A stretch of DNA of 8,267 nucleotides from DASWRT01 sp036403035 (GTDB taxonomy: Bacteria > Pseudomonadota > Alphaproteobacteria > ATCC43930 > CGMCC-115725), in the NCBI GenBank assembly GCA_036403035.1, contig DASWRT010000199.1:1-8267 (forward strand), read 5' to 3'. Each line of letters starts with the position of its first letter. The first letter of the stretch is position 1. The position numbers and the translations under genes are program-made. Below, one piece after another: positions 1 through 5,741 of this stretch. Under the pieces are notes generated by a model. The model was not told where the DNA came from and searched no databases. It was given only the letters and a program-made list of their open reading frames with translations.

Positions 1-90
1 TGCCGCGCCGCCGCCGCCGCGCGCGTTCACCGTCTCGTCCGCACGGCCGTCCCGGGCTCGCGGCGCAGACCCAAGCGGAGTAGACGGGCC

Positions 91-1245
91 ATGCCTGACA
101 AACGCGACGCCGCCGTGACCAATGCCGACGCCGACGCTTCGCGCTTTCGCGACAATCTGCGGGGCGAGGTCGACAGTGCCGCCCTTTACCGGACGCTTGC
201 CGAGGTCGAGGCGAACCCGGACCTGGCGCAGGTCTACCGCCGGCTCGCCGCCGTCGAGGAGGCGCATGCCGAGTTCTGGCGCAAGCGGCTGCGGGCGATC
301 GGCCGGCGCGTGCCGCGCCTCTCGCCGGGCTTCCGCACGCGTGCGCTCGCCTGGCTCGCCCGGCGCTTCGGGCCGGCTTTCGTGCTCCCGGCGGTCAACA
401 CGCTGGAACAGCTCGACAGCGGCAGCTACGACCGGCAGCCGGACGCGGTTGCGGGCGGCCTGCCGCAGGCCGAGCGCAGCCACGCGCGGATGCTCGATGC
501 GCTTGCCGGCCCCGAGCCGCGGGCCTTCTCCGGAAGCGTCCTCGCACAGCTCGAAGGCCGGCATCGGGCGGCCGGCGGCAACGCGCTCCGCGCCGCGGTG
601 CTCGGCGCCAACGACGGGCTGGTCTCGAACCTGAGCCTCGTGATGGGCGTGGCCGGCGCAACCGTGCCGGACCGGACCGTCCTGCTGACCGGGGTGGCCG
701 GACTCGTCGCCGGCGCCTGTTCGATGGCGATGGGCGAATGGCTGTCCGTCAACAGCTCGCGCGAGCTGTACCAGTCGCAGATCGCGACCGAGGCGCAGGA
801 ACTCGAAGCCGTTCCGGACGAGGAGAAGGAGGAGATCGTCCTGATCTATCAGGCCAAAGGCCTGTCCGAGGCGGAGGCGCGGGCGCTCGCCGACCGGCTG
901 ATGGCCGACGAGAAAACGGCGCTCGATACGCTGGTGCGCGAGGAGCTGGGCATCGATCCGGAGGAACTGGGCGGCTCGGCGTGGGCCGCTGCGGCCTCGT
1001 CGTTCTGCCTCTTCTCGATCGGCGCGGCGTTCCCGGTCGGTCCGTATCTCTTCCTGCACGGCGACGCCGCCGTCCTCGGCAGCCTTGCCGCCAGCGCGAT
1101 CGCGCTCGCCGCGATCGGCGCCGGCACGTCGCTCTTCACCGGCCGCGGCGCGGCGTTCTCGGCTGCGCGTCAGCTTGCCGTGGGCCTTCTCGCCGCAGGC
1201 GTTACCTGGGGCATCGGCCGGCTGATCGGCGTGTCGCTGAGCTGA
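91..1245 (+). CDS. Ferritin-like domain plus VIT1/CCC1 membrane transporter (MbfA-like)
   Basis: A 384-residue fusion. Residues about 18-140 form a rubrerythrin/ferritin-like helical domain with metal-ligand-type Glu/His motifs: E26, the cluster VEEAHAEF (55-62) and ERSH (128-131). Residues about 165-384 are a VIT1/CCC1 domain. Its first helix carries the diagnostic NDGLVSNLSLVMGVAGA (174-190), the second runs to MAMGEWLSV (212-220), a Glu-rich hydrophilic segment (about 233-290) follows, and three more membrane helices lie near 297-323, 328-350 and 358-382. Known members such as rhizobial MbfA sit in the inner membrane and export iron, with the ferritin-like domain sensing or binding it. Manganese transport is possible for the family. 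The ATG at 91 has GGAG about ten bases upstream. No Irr/ICE-type box (TTCTAAA-like) is visible in the 90 bp upstream. The gene is convergent with the minus-strand cluster and ends beside the terminator at 1245-1281. Function is inferred from the family. Confidence 0.93.
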   Translation: MPDKRDAAVTNADADASRFRDNLRGEVDSAALYRTLAEVEANPDLAQVYRRLAAVEEAHAEFWRKRLRAIGRRVPRLSPGFRTRALAWLARRFGPAFVLPAVNTLEQLDSGSYDRQPDAVAGGLPQAERSHARMLDALAGPEPRAFSGSVLAQLEGRHRAAGGNALRAAVLGANDGLVSNLSLVMGVAGATVPDRTVLLTGVAGLVAGACSMAMGEWLSVNSSRELYQSQIATEAQELEAVPDEEKEEIVLIYQAKGLSEAEARALADRLMADEKTALDTLVREELGIDPEELGGSAWAAAASSFCLFSIGAAFPVGPYLFLHGDAAVLGSLAASAIALAAIGAGTSLFTGRGAAFSAARQLAVGLLAAGVTWGIGRLIGVSLS

Positions 1246-1281
1246 AAAGAAAAACGGGGCCACCGAGGGAAGGTAGCCCCG
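1245..1281 (-). terminator. Strong intrinsic terminator (minus strand)
   Basis: On the minus strand a ten-pair stem CGGGGCTACC / GGTGGCCCCG encloses the loop TTCCCTC and is followed directly by TTTTTCTTTT. One internal pair is U-G in the minus-strand RNA but C-A in the plus-strand RNA, and the T tract exists only on the minus strand. The signal is therefore strand-specific. It ends transcription of the minus-strand small-ORF cluster and/or the candidate small RNA. Its T tract touches the stop codon of the convergent plus-strand gene. Confidence 0.85.
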
Positions 1282-1314
1282 AGGTTCTGGTTGGAAACGC
1301 GCCGGCAAACCGGC
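1245..1314 (-). ncRNA. Candidate small RNA, about 70 nt
   Basis: Inferred from signal order, not homology. A TATATA box at 1321-1326 predicts a start near 1314. The transcript would open with a hairpin GCCGG-TTTG-CCGGC (1314-1301). A short linker, mostly unstructured (about 1300-1282, including TTTCCAACCAGAACC), follows, and the RNA ends in the terminator hairpin with its U tract. The terminator loop is UUCCCUC, a C/U-rich sequence able to pair with Shine-Dalgarno sequences. Exposed CU-rich loops of this kind are a known feature of several alphaproteobacterial regulatory RNAs. No ORF of useful length lies in the segment. Alternatively it is only the 3' UTR of the small-ORF operon. A 3'-UTR-derived RNA and an independent RNA are not exclusive. 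Confidence 0.45.
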
Positions 1315-1319
1315 ATCGG

Positions 1320-1364
1320 TTATATAGCGCGCTCCCGCTGATGCGAGATGTGAGCTGGATCACA
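1320..1364 (-). promoter_or_regulatory. CRP/FNR-type operator with class II promoter geometry
   Basis: TGTGA-GCTGGA-TCACA (1349-1364, plus-strand reading) is a perfect match to the CRP half-sites as a two-fold palindrome. Read on the minus strand, a TATATA box (1326-1321) begins 22 nt after the palindrome. In class II CRP/FNR promoters, with the activator centred near -41.5, this gap is about 21 nt. The regulator family is inferred from the motif; alphaproteobacteria have many CRP/FNR paralogues. The site overlaps the 3' end of the ORF that stops at 1320. A nested stem (CGCTG 1336-1340 / CAGCG 1370-1374) with T7 at 1378-1384 could instead act as a weak plus-strand terminator. Confidence 0.5.
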
Positions 1365-1598
1365 CCCCGCAGCGTGATTTTTTTCGTTCCTAGCGGCCGC
1401 TTCCTTCTCGGCGAGCAGCGCCGCCGTGGCGTCGGCGATCCGCCGCCATACGACGAGGCAGCCGAGCTGTCCGGCGGCGCGGAAATCGTCGGCGCGGCGG
1501 TGCGCGACCGCCAGCGCGTCGTCGCCATGCTCTCCGACGAGCCATGCCGCCGTGATCCGCTCGTCGATCTCCGGCACTCGTCCGTCACCGTCCCGCAT
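1320..1598 (-). CDS. Small conserved-type protein of unknown function
   Basis: From the ATG at 1598 the product is 92 residues; an in-frame GTG at 1622 would add eight. The core, about 11-65, reads DERITAAWLVGEHGDDAL...RADDF...AAGQ...VVWRRI. This resembles a family of short alphaproteobacterial proteins, often in accessory DNA, with a helical HG-[DE]-[DE]-A...RAD...W-x-R-I pattern. I could not name the family with certainty and its function is unknown. It is soluble, with no signal peptide or membrane segment. It is the last gene of the four-ORF minus cluster; the GTG start would leave only 7 nt after the preceding stop. The tail from about residue 66 is encoded by AT-richer sequence containing A7 and the CRP-like palindrome, so the true C-terminus may be an extension. 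A one-base shift would stop at TAG near 1389. Confidence 0.65.
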   Translation of the reverse strand: MRDGDGRVPEIDERITAAWLVGEHGDDALAVAHRRADDFRAAGQLGCLVVWRRIADATAALLAEKEAAARNEKNHAAGCDPAHISHQRERAI

Positions 1599-1629
1599 GC
1601 TACCGGTACCGCACCTGCTCACTACACTA

Positions 1630-1863
1630 CTATGCGTCCTGCAACCCCAGCAGGTGATCTTCGCGGCGGCGCAGCCACTGGATCATCTCGGCGTCGGTCG
1701 GCTCGCGTGCGTCGAGGAGCGCGTCTTCGGAGCCGTCCAGGTTCGCCATCTCGCGCGCCCGCGCCACGGCGTCGGCTGCGTGCCGTGCGCGGAGCAGGGC
1801 GAAGGGCCTACTCTGGAAGGTCACGGTCATCACACGCATCGTCCCATCCCCCATTTTGCTCAT
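1630..1863 (-). CDS. Small hypothetical protein (77 aa)
   Basis: Function unrecognised. The ATG at 1863 overlaps the stop of the upstream ORF as ATGA, indicating translational coupling, and AAAGGA lies about seven bases upstream. The N-terminal part (MRVMTVTFQSRPFALLRARHAADAV) looks like a beta strand followed by a helix. The C-terminal part is charged (DAREPTDAEMIQWLRRREDHL), consistent with a small helical soluble protein. Third positions are strongly G/C like the neighbours, supporting real coding. An alternative internal start is Met9. There is no signal peptide or membrane helix. Position between two other short ORFs suggests a shared but unknown role. Confidence 0.6.
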   Translation of the reverse strand: MSKMGDGTMRVMTVTFQSRPFALLRARHAADAVARAREMANLDGSEDALLDAREPTDAEMIQWLRRREDHLLGLQDA

Positions 1864-2189
1864 CCTGTTATCCTTTTCTTTACCATACGTTCGCTGTTTC
1901 CCGTAAGCGCCTGGTTTGCCTCATCGGACATCATGCCGACCAGCGCCTCCATCTCCCGCGCGAGGCGTGCGGCGGCGATGATCTCGGCGGGCATTTCCAG
2001 CCGCGCTGCCTCGGCGCGGCGAAGCCCGTAGGCGGCGCCGATCCAGCGGCGCGCCGCCTCGGAACGCAGCAGCGCGACATAGTCCCGCTGGATCGCCTCC
2101 ATCACCGGCGGCAGCGGCGCGCCGCCGGTCGGACCTGACGGCGCCGCAGGCGCGGCGGCAGTCGCAGTCGGTATCGCGGTCGGCATCAT
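1860..2189 (-). CDS. Small hypothetical protein, Ala/Pro-rich N-terminus and helical C-terminus
   Basis: From the ATG at 2189 the product is 109 residues. A low-complexity Ala/Pro/Thr/Gly segment (about 3-28) is followed by a helical region (29-90: VMEAIQRDYVALLRSEAARRW, then RRAEAARLEMPAEIIAAARL) and a basic tail. The frame is open further upstream to an ATG at 2423, which would give 187 residues, but that extension has poorer third-position G/C bias than the overlapping frame at 2207-2410. I therefore prefer the short form, although no clear Shine-Dalgarno precedes 2189. A third possibility is that this ORF and the one ending at 2207 are one gene split by a frameshift. It couples to the next gene through an ATGA overlap. 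Function unknown. Confidence 0.5.
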   Translation of the reverse strand: MMPTAIPTATAAAPAAPSGPTGGAPLPPVMEAIQRDYVALLRSEAARRWIGAAYGLRRAEAARLEMPAEIIAAARLAREMEALVGMMSDEANQALTGNSERMVKKRITG

Positions 2190-2206
2190 CCGAGACGCGC
2201 CGAGGT

Positions 2207-2410
2207 TCAAGACAAGCCGCGGCGCGGCGACGCGAAGTGAATATGGACCGCGAGGCAGCGCTGAAAGGTCGAGGGTTCCTCGCGGCGGAACATCCGCCCG
2301 AGCAGAGGGCGCGGCGCCGGAGCGGCCTTGGCCGGCGTCACCTTCCACGTATCGGTTCCCGTCGTGCTCGGCGTGGCGTTGTTCCGGGCTGCTGCGAAGA
2401 GAGTCTTCAT
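2207..2410 (-). CDS. Small hypothetical protein (67 aa), first gene of the cluster, possibly truncated by frameshift
   Basis: The ATG at 2410 is preceded by GGAG seven bases upstream, the best ribosome site of this cluster, and most third positions are G or C, so this is the likely coding frame here. The product begins MKTLFAAARNNATPSTTGTD and continues through a Pro/Ala-rich, basic stretch (PAPRPLLGRMFRREEPS). No family is recognised. It stops at 2207, only 17 nt before the ATG at 2189. The abrupt end (FASPRRGLS) in a region where another frame stays open fits either a genuine short protein or a frameshifted N-terminus of the following ORF. It lies directly downstream of the AT-rich island at 2440-2602, which probably holds its promoter. 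Confidence 0.5.
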   Translation of the reverse strand: MKTLFAAARNNATPSTTGTDTWKVTPAKAAPAPRPLLGRMFRREEPSTFQRCLAVHIHFASPRRGLS

Positions 2411-2423
2411 CGAAGGTCTCCAT

Positions 2424-2602
2424 GAAAGTGCTTGTTGCGAGGGGTCTGTAAATAACTCGTTAACTAGGTTAATTGGAAATAACTTCGTCTAAAATGCGGT
2501 CTTTATTTAACGTTAATGCCGGTCGAATGCGGTGAATTTTTGAGGTAAATGCGTCCGAAAGACGGCGCGCATTCGCGACAAATGCGAATGTTCGTCGCGC
2601 AT
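2424..2602 (-). promoter_or_regulatory. AT-rich upstream region of the small-ORF cluster with repeated motifs
   Basis: Much lower GC than its surroundings, with no ORF. Contents: TTAAC-TAG-GTTAA inverted repeat (2460-2472); the palindrome TTAACGTTAA (2507-2516); a near-direct repeat AAATAACTCGT (2450-2460) / AAATAACTTCGT (2477-2488); four ATGCG motifs on the plus strand (2494, 2527, 2549, 2582) spaced 33, 22 and 33 bp; and two inverted copies CGCAT (2568, 2598). CATTCGC (2570-2576) / GCGAATG (2584-2590) and CGCGAC / GTCGCG form overlapping, mutually exclusive hairpins. The region most plausibly carries the promoter and operators of the minus-strand cluster. No clean -35/-10 pair could be chosen. 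Confidence 0.45.
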
Positions 2603-2794
2603 TGCCGTGGCTGACAAGGCGGGTCTTGCCCTGCGCCGCCGTGGCGGGCCGGGCGGAAGGGGAGGGGAGGGCAGCGCTCAGGCCGCCGAGCCGGGCCGGG
2701 CCGCTATGAAATGCGCCGCCGCCGGCACCGCTGCGGCGTCGGCCACCTCAACCTGCTGAGATAGACAGGCGCTCGGACGCGCGTCCGGTGCGCG
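2603..2794. other. Non-coding gap downstream of paaK with a GC palindrome
   Basis: No supported gene. The segment begins with G-rich sequence (GGAAGGGGAGGGGAGGG near 2656-2672). Just past the paaK stop lies CGGACGC|GCGTCCG (2774-2787), a perfect 14-bp palindrome flanked by GCGC repeats. It has no T tract, so it may slow or protect the 3' end of the paaK transcript rather than act as an intrinsic terminator. Confidence 0.4.
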
Positions 2795-4123
2795 TCACGC
2801 CTTCCGATGCCGCTTGTCGACGATCCGCTTCGCCTTGCCGATCGACCGCTCGACGGTGCCGCAGGGCACGATGTCGATCTCGGTCGTGACGCCGATGAAG
2901 GTCTTGATGCGATGCTGCAGCTCGCCGCGAGCCCGGTGATGCACGTCGGTGTCCTCCGTCGCGGAGGCGGCGATTTCGGCGCGCAGCTCGACGATCACCT
3001 TCAGCTCGTCCAAGTGGCCGGGCCGGCTCAGCTCCAGCAGATAATGCGGGGCGAGCAGCGGAATCTGGAGGATCTGCTCCTCGATCTGCGTCGGGAAGAC
3101 ATTCACGCCGCGCACGATCATCATGTCGTCGGTACGGCCGGCGATGCGGTCCATCCGCCGCATCGCGCACAGGCTGCCGGGCAGCAGCCGCGTCCGGTCG
3201 CGCGTGCGGTAACGGATCACCGGCAGCGCTTCCTTGGTCAGGCTGGTGAAGACCAGCTCGCCGCTCTCGCCGTCCGGCAGGACCTCGCCGGTCTCCGGGT
3301 CGATGATCTCCGGGTAGAAATGGTCTTCCCAGATCGTCGCGCCGTCCTTGGTCTCGACGAACTCGCTCGCGACGCCGGGGCCCATCACCTCGGACAGCCC
3401 GTAGATGTCGACCGCATCCATGTCGAGCCGCTGCTCGATCTCGGCGCGCATGTTGTTGGTCCAGGGTTCGGCGCCGTGGATGCCGGCGCGCAGGCTGCAG
3501 CGCCGCGGGTCGAGGCCCTGCCGCTCGAACTCGTCGGCGATCGCCAGGACGTAGGACGGCGTCACCATGATGATGTCCGGCTTCAGGTCGACGATCAGCT
3601 GAACCTGACGCTCGGTCTGCCCGCCCGACATCGGGATGACGGTGCAGCCGAGCCGCTCCGCGCCGTAATGCGCGCCGAGGCCGCCCGTGAACAGCCCGTA
3701 GCCGTAGGCGACGTGGAGGATGTCCCCCGGTCTTCCTCCGGCCGCGCGGATCGAGCGTGCGACGAGGTCGGCCCACATGTCGACGTCGTTCTGTGTGTAG
3801 CCGACGACGGTCGCCCGCCCGGTGGTGCCGCTCGACGCGTGGATGCGGACGACGGACTCGCGCGGCACGGCGAGCAGGCCGAACGGGTAGGTGACCCGGA
3901 AGTCCTCCTTCTCCAGGAAGGGGAAGAGGGCGAGGTCGGCGTGCGTCCGGAGGTCGTCGGGATGGACGCCGCGCGCCTCGCACTTCGCCCGGTAATGCGC
4001 GACGTTGCCGTAGGTGTGGCGCACGCTCCATTGCAGCCGGCCCAGTTGCAGCGCCGCCAGCTCGTCGCGGCTCATGCGCAACGCCGCGTCCTCGCCGGAT
4101 CCCCTGGCCAGCTCAGCCACCAT
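2795..4123 (-). CDS. paaK: Phenylacetate-CoA ligase
   Basis: 442 residues, the usual size for PaaK (EC 6.2.1.30), an AMP-forming ligase converting phenylacetate, ATP and CoA to phenylacetyl-CoA in the cytoplasm. Adenylate-forming motifs in order: the phosphate loop HASSGTTGRATVVGYT (95-110), YGLSEVMGPG (241-250), FTSLTKEALPVIRYRTRD (292-309), GRTDDMMIVRGVNVFP (329-344) and the C-terminal SIGKAKRIVDKR (427-438), whose K430 is the expected adenylation lysine. The PaaK-type sequences HGAEPW and FPTQIEE are present. The ATG at 4123 has GGGAGG about six bases upstream. It follows paaI by 76 bp and is probably the last gene of a paaG-paaI-paaK operon. Closely related aryl-acid ligases exist, but the neighbours favour phenylacetate. 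Confidence 0.95.
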   Translation of the reverse strand: MVAELARGSGEDAALRMSRDELAALQLGRLQWSVRHTYGNVAHYRAKCEARGVHPDDLRTHADLALFPFLEKEDFRVTYPFGLLAVPRESVVRIHASSGTTGRATVVGYTQNDVDMWADLVARSIRAAGGRPGDILHVAYGYGLFTGGLGAHYGAERLGCTVIPMSGGQTERQVQLIVDLKPDIIMVTPSYVLAIADEFERQGLDPRRCSLRAGIHGAEPWTNNMRAEIEQRLDMDAVDIYGLSEVMGPGVASEFVETKDGATIWEDHFYPEIIDPETGEVLPDGESGELVFTSLTKEALPVIRYRTRDRTRLLPGSLCAMRRMDRIAGRTDDMMIVRGVNVFPTQIEEQILQIPLLAPHYLLELSRPGHLDELKVIVELRAEIAASATEDTDVHHRARGELQHRIKTFIGVTTEIDIVPCGTVERSIGKAKRIVDKRHRKA

Positions 4124-4199
4124 GCGCGCCTCCCTTTTTGCGCCCTTTTATTGCACCGCGGCCCGTCAGGCGTCGGAGCACGGATACGTGAGCCTTAGC

Positions 4200-4673
4200 C
4201 TACCGGGGCGCGCCGGTCTCGATGACCTCTTTGTTTATCCGGTACGACGTGCCGCGGAAAAGGGCGATTACCTGTCCCGACGCGTTCGCGACCTCGACGT
4301 CGTAGATGCCCGTGCGCCCCTGCTGGACCCGGCGCCGCGCCGTCGCCGTCAGCCGCTCCCCCTCGCGCGCCGGCGCGGCGAAGGACACGTCGCAGCCGAG
4401 CGCGACCGCAGCATGGTTTTCGGCATTGCAGGCATAGGCGAACGCTGTGTCGGCGAGCGTGAAGATCAGCCCTCCGTGGCATATCGCGTGCCCGTTCAGC
4501 ATGTCGCGCCGCACCGTCATCGACATCGTCGCATGCGTCGCGCCGATCTCGTCGAGCACGATGCCGAGCGCCTGCGCCGCGAAGTCGAGCGCATACATCG
4601 CCGCCCCGACCGCGTCGGGCAGGGGCGGCGAGGCTGCTGCGACGGCGCGGGACGGCTTCCCGTCGTCCGCCAT
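4200..4673 (-). CDS. paaI: Hydroxyphenylacetyl-CoA thioesterase
   Basis: 157 residues with a single hot-dog fold. The PaaI signature is clear: LNGHAICHGGLIFTLADTAF (59-78) followed by AYACN. D75 in LAD corresponds to the catalytic aspartate of E. coli PaaI (D61), and the HGG at 66-68 to the conserved loop. A second conserved stretch is GIYDVEV (122-128), then ALFRGTSYRI. PaaI hydrolyses ring-hydroxylated phenylacetyl-CoA and other dead-end thioesters, freeing trapped CoA when the pathway stalls. The ATG at 4673 is 5 nt after the paaG stop, with GAGAAG just upstream, so it is translated from the same message. The N-terminal 20 residues (Ala/Pro-rich) are longer than in E. coli and probably disordered. 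Confidence 0.93.
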   Translation of the reverse strand: MADDGKPSRAVAAASPPLPDAVGAAMYALDFAAQALGIVLDEIGATHATMSMTVRRDMLNGHAICHGGLIFTLADTAFAYACNAENHAAVALGCDVSFAAPAREGERLTATARRRVQQGRTGIYDVEVANASGQVIALFRGTSYRINKEVIETGAPR

Positions 4674-4678
4674 GCTTC

Positions 4679-5473
4679 TCAGCGGCCCTTGAAGTCCGGC
4701 GCGCGCTTCTCCAGGAAGGCGGCGACGCCCTCGCGGAAATCGTCGGACCGGCCGGCCTCGCGCTGGAGGTCCCGCTCAAGGTCGAGCTGCGCGTCCAGGT
4801 CGTTCGTCGCGCTCGCGTTGAGCGCCTGCTTGATCAACGCCAGCGTGTGCGTCGGCTGTCGCGACATGTGCTTCGCCAGCGCGGCCGCCTCCGTCGTCAG
4901 CGCCGTATCGTCGACGACGCGCCAGATCATCCCCCACTGCGCCGCCTGCTCGGCGCCGATCGAATCGCCGAGCAGCATCAGCGCCGAGGCCCGCGCAAAT
5001 CCGACGAGCCGCGGCAGGGTGTAGGTGCCGCCGCTGTCCGGCACCAGCGCGATCTTGCAGAATGCCTGGATGAAGGTGGCGGAGCGCGCAGCCAGCACGA
5101 TGTCGCATGCGAGCGCGATGTTCACGCCGGCACCCGCGGCGATGCCGTTCACGGCGCAGACAACCGGTTTCTGGAGCAGGCGCAGCCGGCGCACGAGCGG
5201 GTTGTAATGCTGGTCGAGCGCGCCGCCGAGGTCGGGGGCGTCGCCCTCTTGCCGGGCGATCAGCCCGTCGCCGAGATCTTGTCCGGCGCAGAAGCCGCGC
5301 CCGCTTCCGGTGATCAGCAGTGCGCGGATCGAGCTGTCGCCCTCGACCATGACGAGCGCCTCGGATACTTCGCGATGCATCTCCGCGCTGAAGGCGTTCA
5401 ACCGGTCGGGCCGGTTCAGCGTCAGTGTCGCAACGCTGTCTGCCACATCGAAAAGGATCGTGGCGAATGCCAT
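4679..5473 (-). CDS. paaG: 2-(1,2-epoxy-1,2-dihydrophenyl)acetyl-CoA isomerase
   Basis: 264 residues from the ATG at 5473, matching the about 262 residues of PaaG. That ATG has AGAGGA nine bases upstream; the longer frame to 5533 lacks family similarity. It is a crotonase-fold enzyme that isomerises ring-1,2-epoxyphenylacetyl-CoA to the seven-membered oxepin-CoA. Visible features: LTLNRPDRLNAFSAEMH (17-33), the oxyanion-hole GRGFCAGQDL (58-67), NPLVRRL (91-97), AVNGIAAGAGVNIALACDI (107-125), and VPDSGGTYTLPRL, where D146 is the expected catalytic aspartate. The C-terminal LDLERDLQREAGRSDDFREG and FLEKRAPDFKGR agree closely with PaaG. The enoyl-hydratase glutamates are absent, as is normal for PaaG. 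First gene of the operon. Confidence 0.94.
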   Translation of the reverse strand: MAFATILFDVADSVATLTLNRPDRLNAFSAEMHREVSEALVMVEGDSSIRALLITGSGRGFCAGQDLGDGLIARQEGDAPDLGGALDQHYNPLVRRLRLLQKPVVCAVNGIAAGAGVNIALACDIVLAARSATFIQAFCKIALVPDSGGTYTLPRLVGFARASALMLLGDSIGAEQAAQWGMIWRVVDDTALTTEAAALAKHMSRQPTHTLALIKQALNASATNDLDAQLDLERDLQREAGRSDDFREGVAAFLEKRAPDFKGR

Positions 5474-5741
5474 CCTCAATTGTCCTCTCGCGAACTCACC
5501 GTTTGCCGCCCGGACGCCGTGCAGCGCGGGCATTTACCAAGCATTTTTTTAGCTTCCGGGAGATCGGATCAGGGGTCAAGGCGAAACCCCGACAGGCGGT
5601 CGGCGCACTGAAATCATGCGACGCGATTTCGTCGGGCCACCGTCTTCCCCGGTCGACGGCCCGGATGTGCTACAGACCGGCGGCCTGAGCGTCGCCGGTC
5701 GTCTCGCGTCCGCGGCGCAATCCATCGGGAAGGGAGCAACG
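5474..5741. promoter_or_regulatory. Divergent promoter region between paaG and the crotonase gene
   Basis: 268 bp between two start codons pointing apart; it must hold both promoters. A TTTACCAAGCA element followed by T7 lies at 5533-5550 and is the only AT-rich spot. TTACCAAGC-like half-sites recall operators of phenylacetate repressors, but no matching second half is visible, so this is tentative. A small hairpin CGACG...CGTCG occurs at 5619-5634. No convincing -35/-10 pair was found on either strand. Confidence 0.35.

Noticed and set aside
1336..1384. Plus-strand terminator for the ferritin-like/VIT gene (stem CGCTG/CAGCG, then T7)
   Set aside because: The outer stem is only five bp, three bases separate it from the T run, and most of the loop is the CRP-like palindrome. 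It is kept only as an alternative reading.
738..2138. Long plus-strand open frame of 466 codons
   Set aside because: Arg/Gly-rich translation with no family features. It runs antisense through the small-ORF cluster and out of frame through the ferritin-like/VIT gene, typical of shadow frames in GC-rich DNA.
2460..2516. CtrA binding sites in the AT-rich island
   Set aside because: TTAA motifs are present but their spacing is five or two bases, not the seven of TTAA-N7-TTAAC.
2748..4198. Other long frames overlapping paaK (427 codons on minus, 463 on plus)
   Set aside because: They overlap a gene with complete conserved motifs and read as Arg/Ala-rich or Asp/Val-rich shadow sequence.
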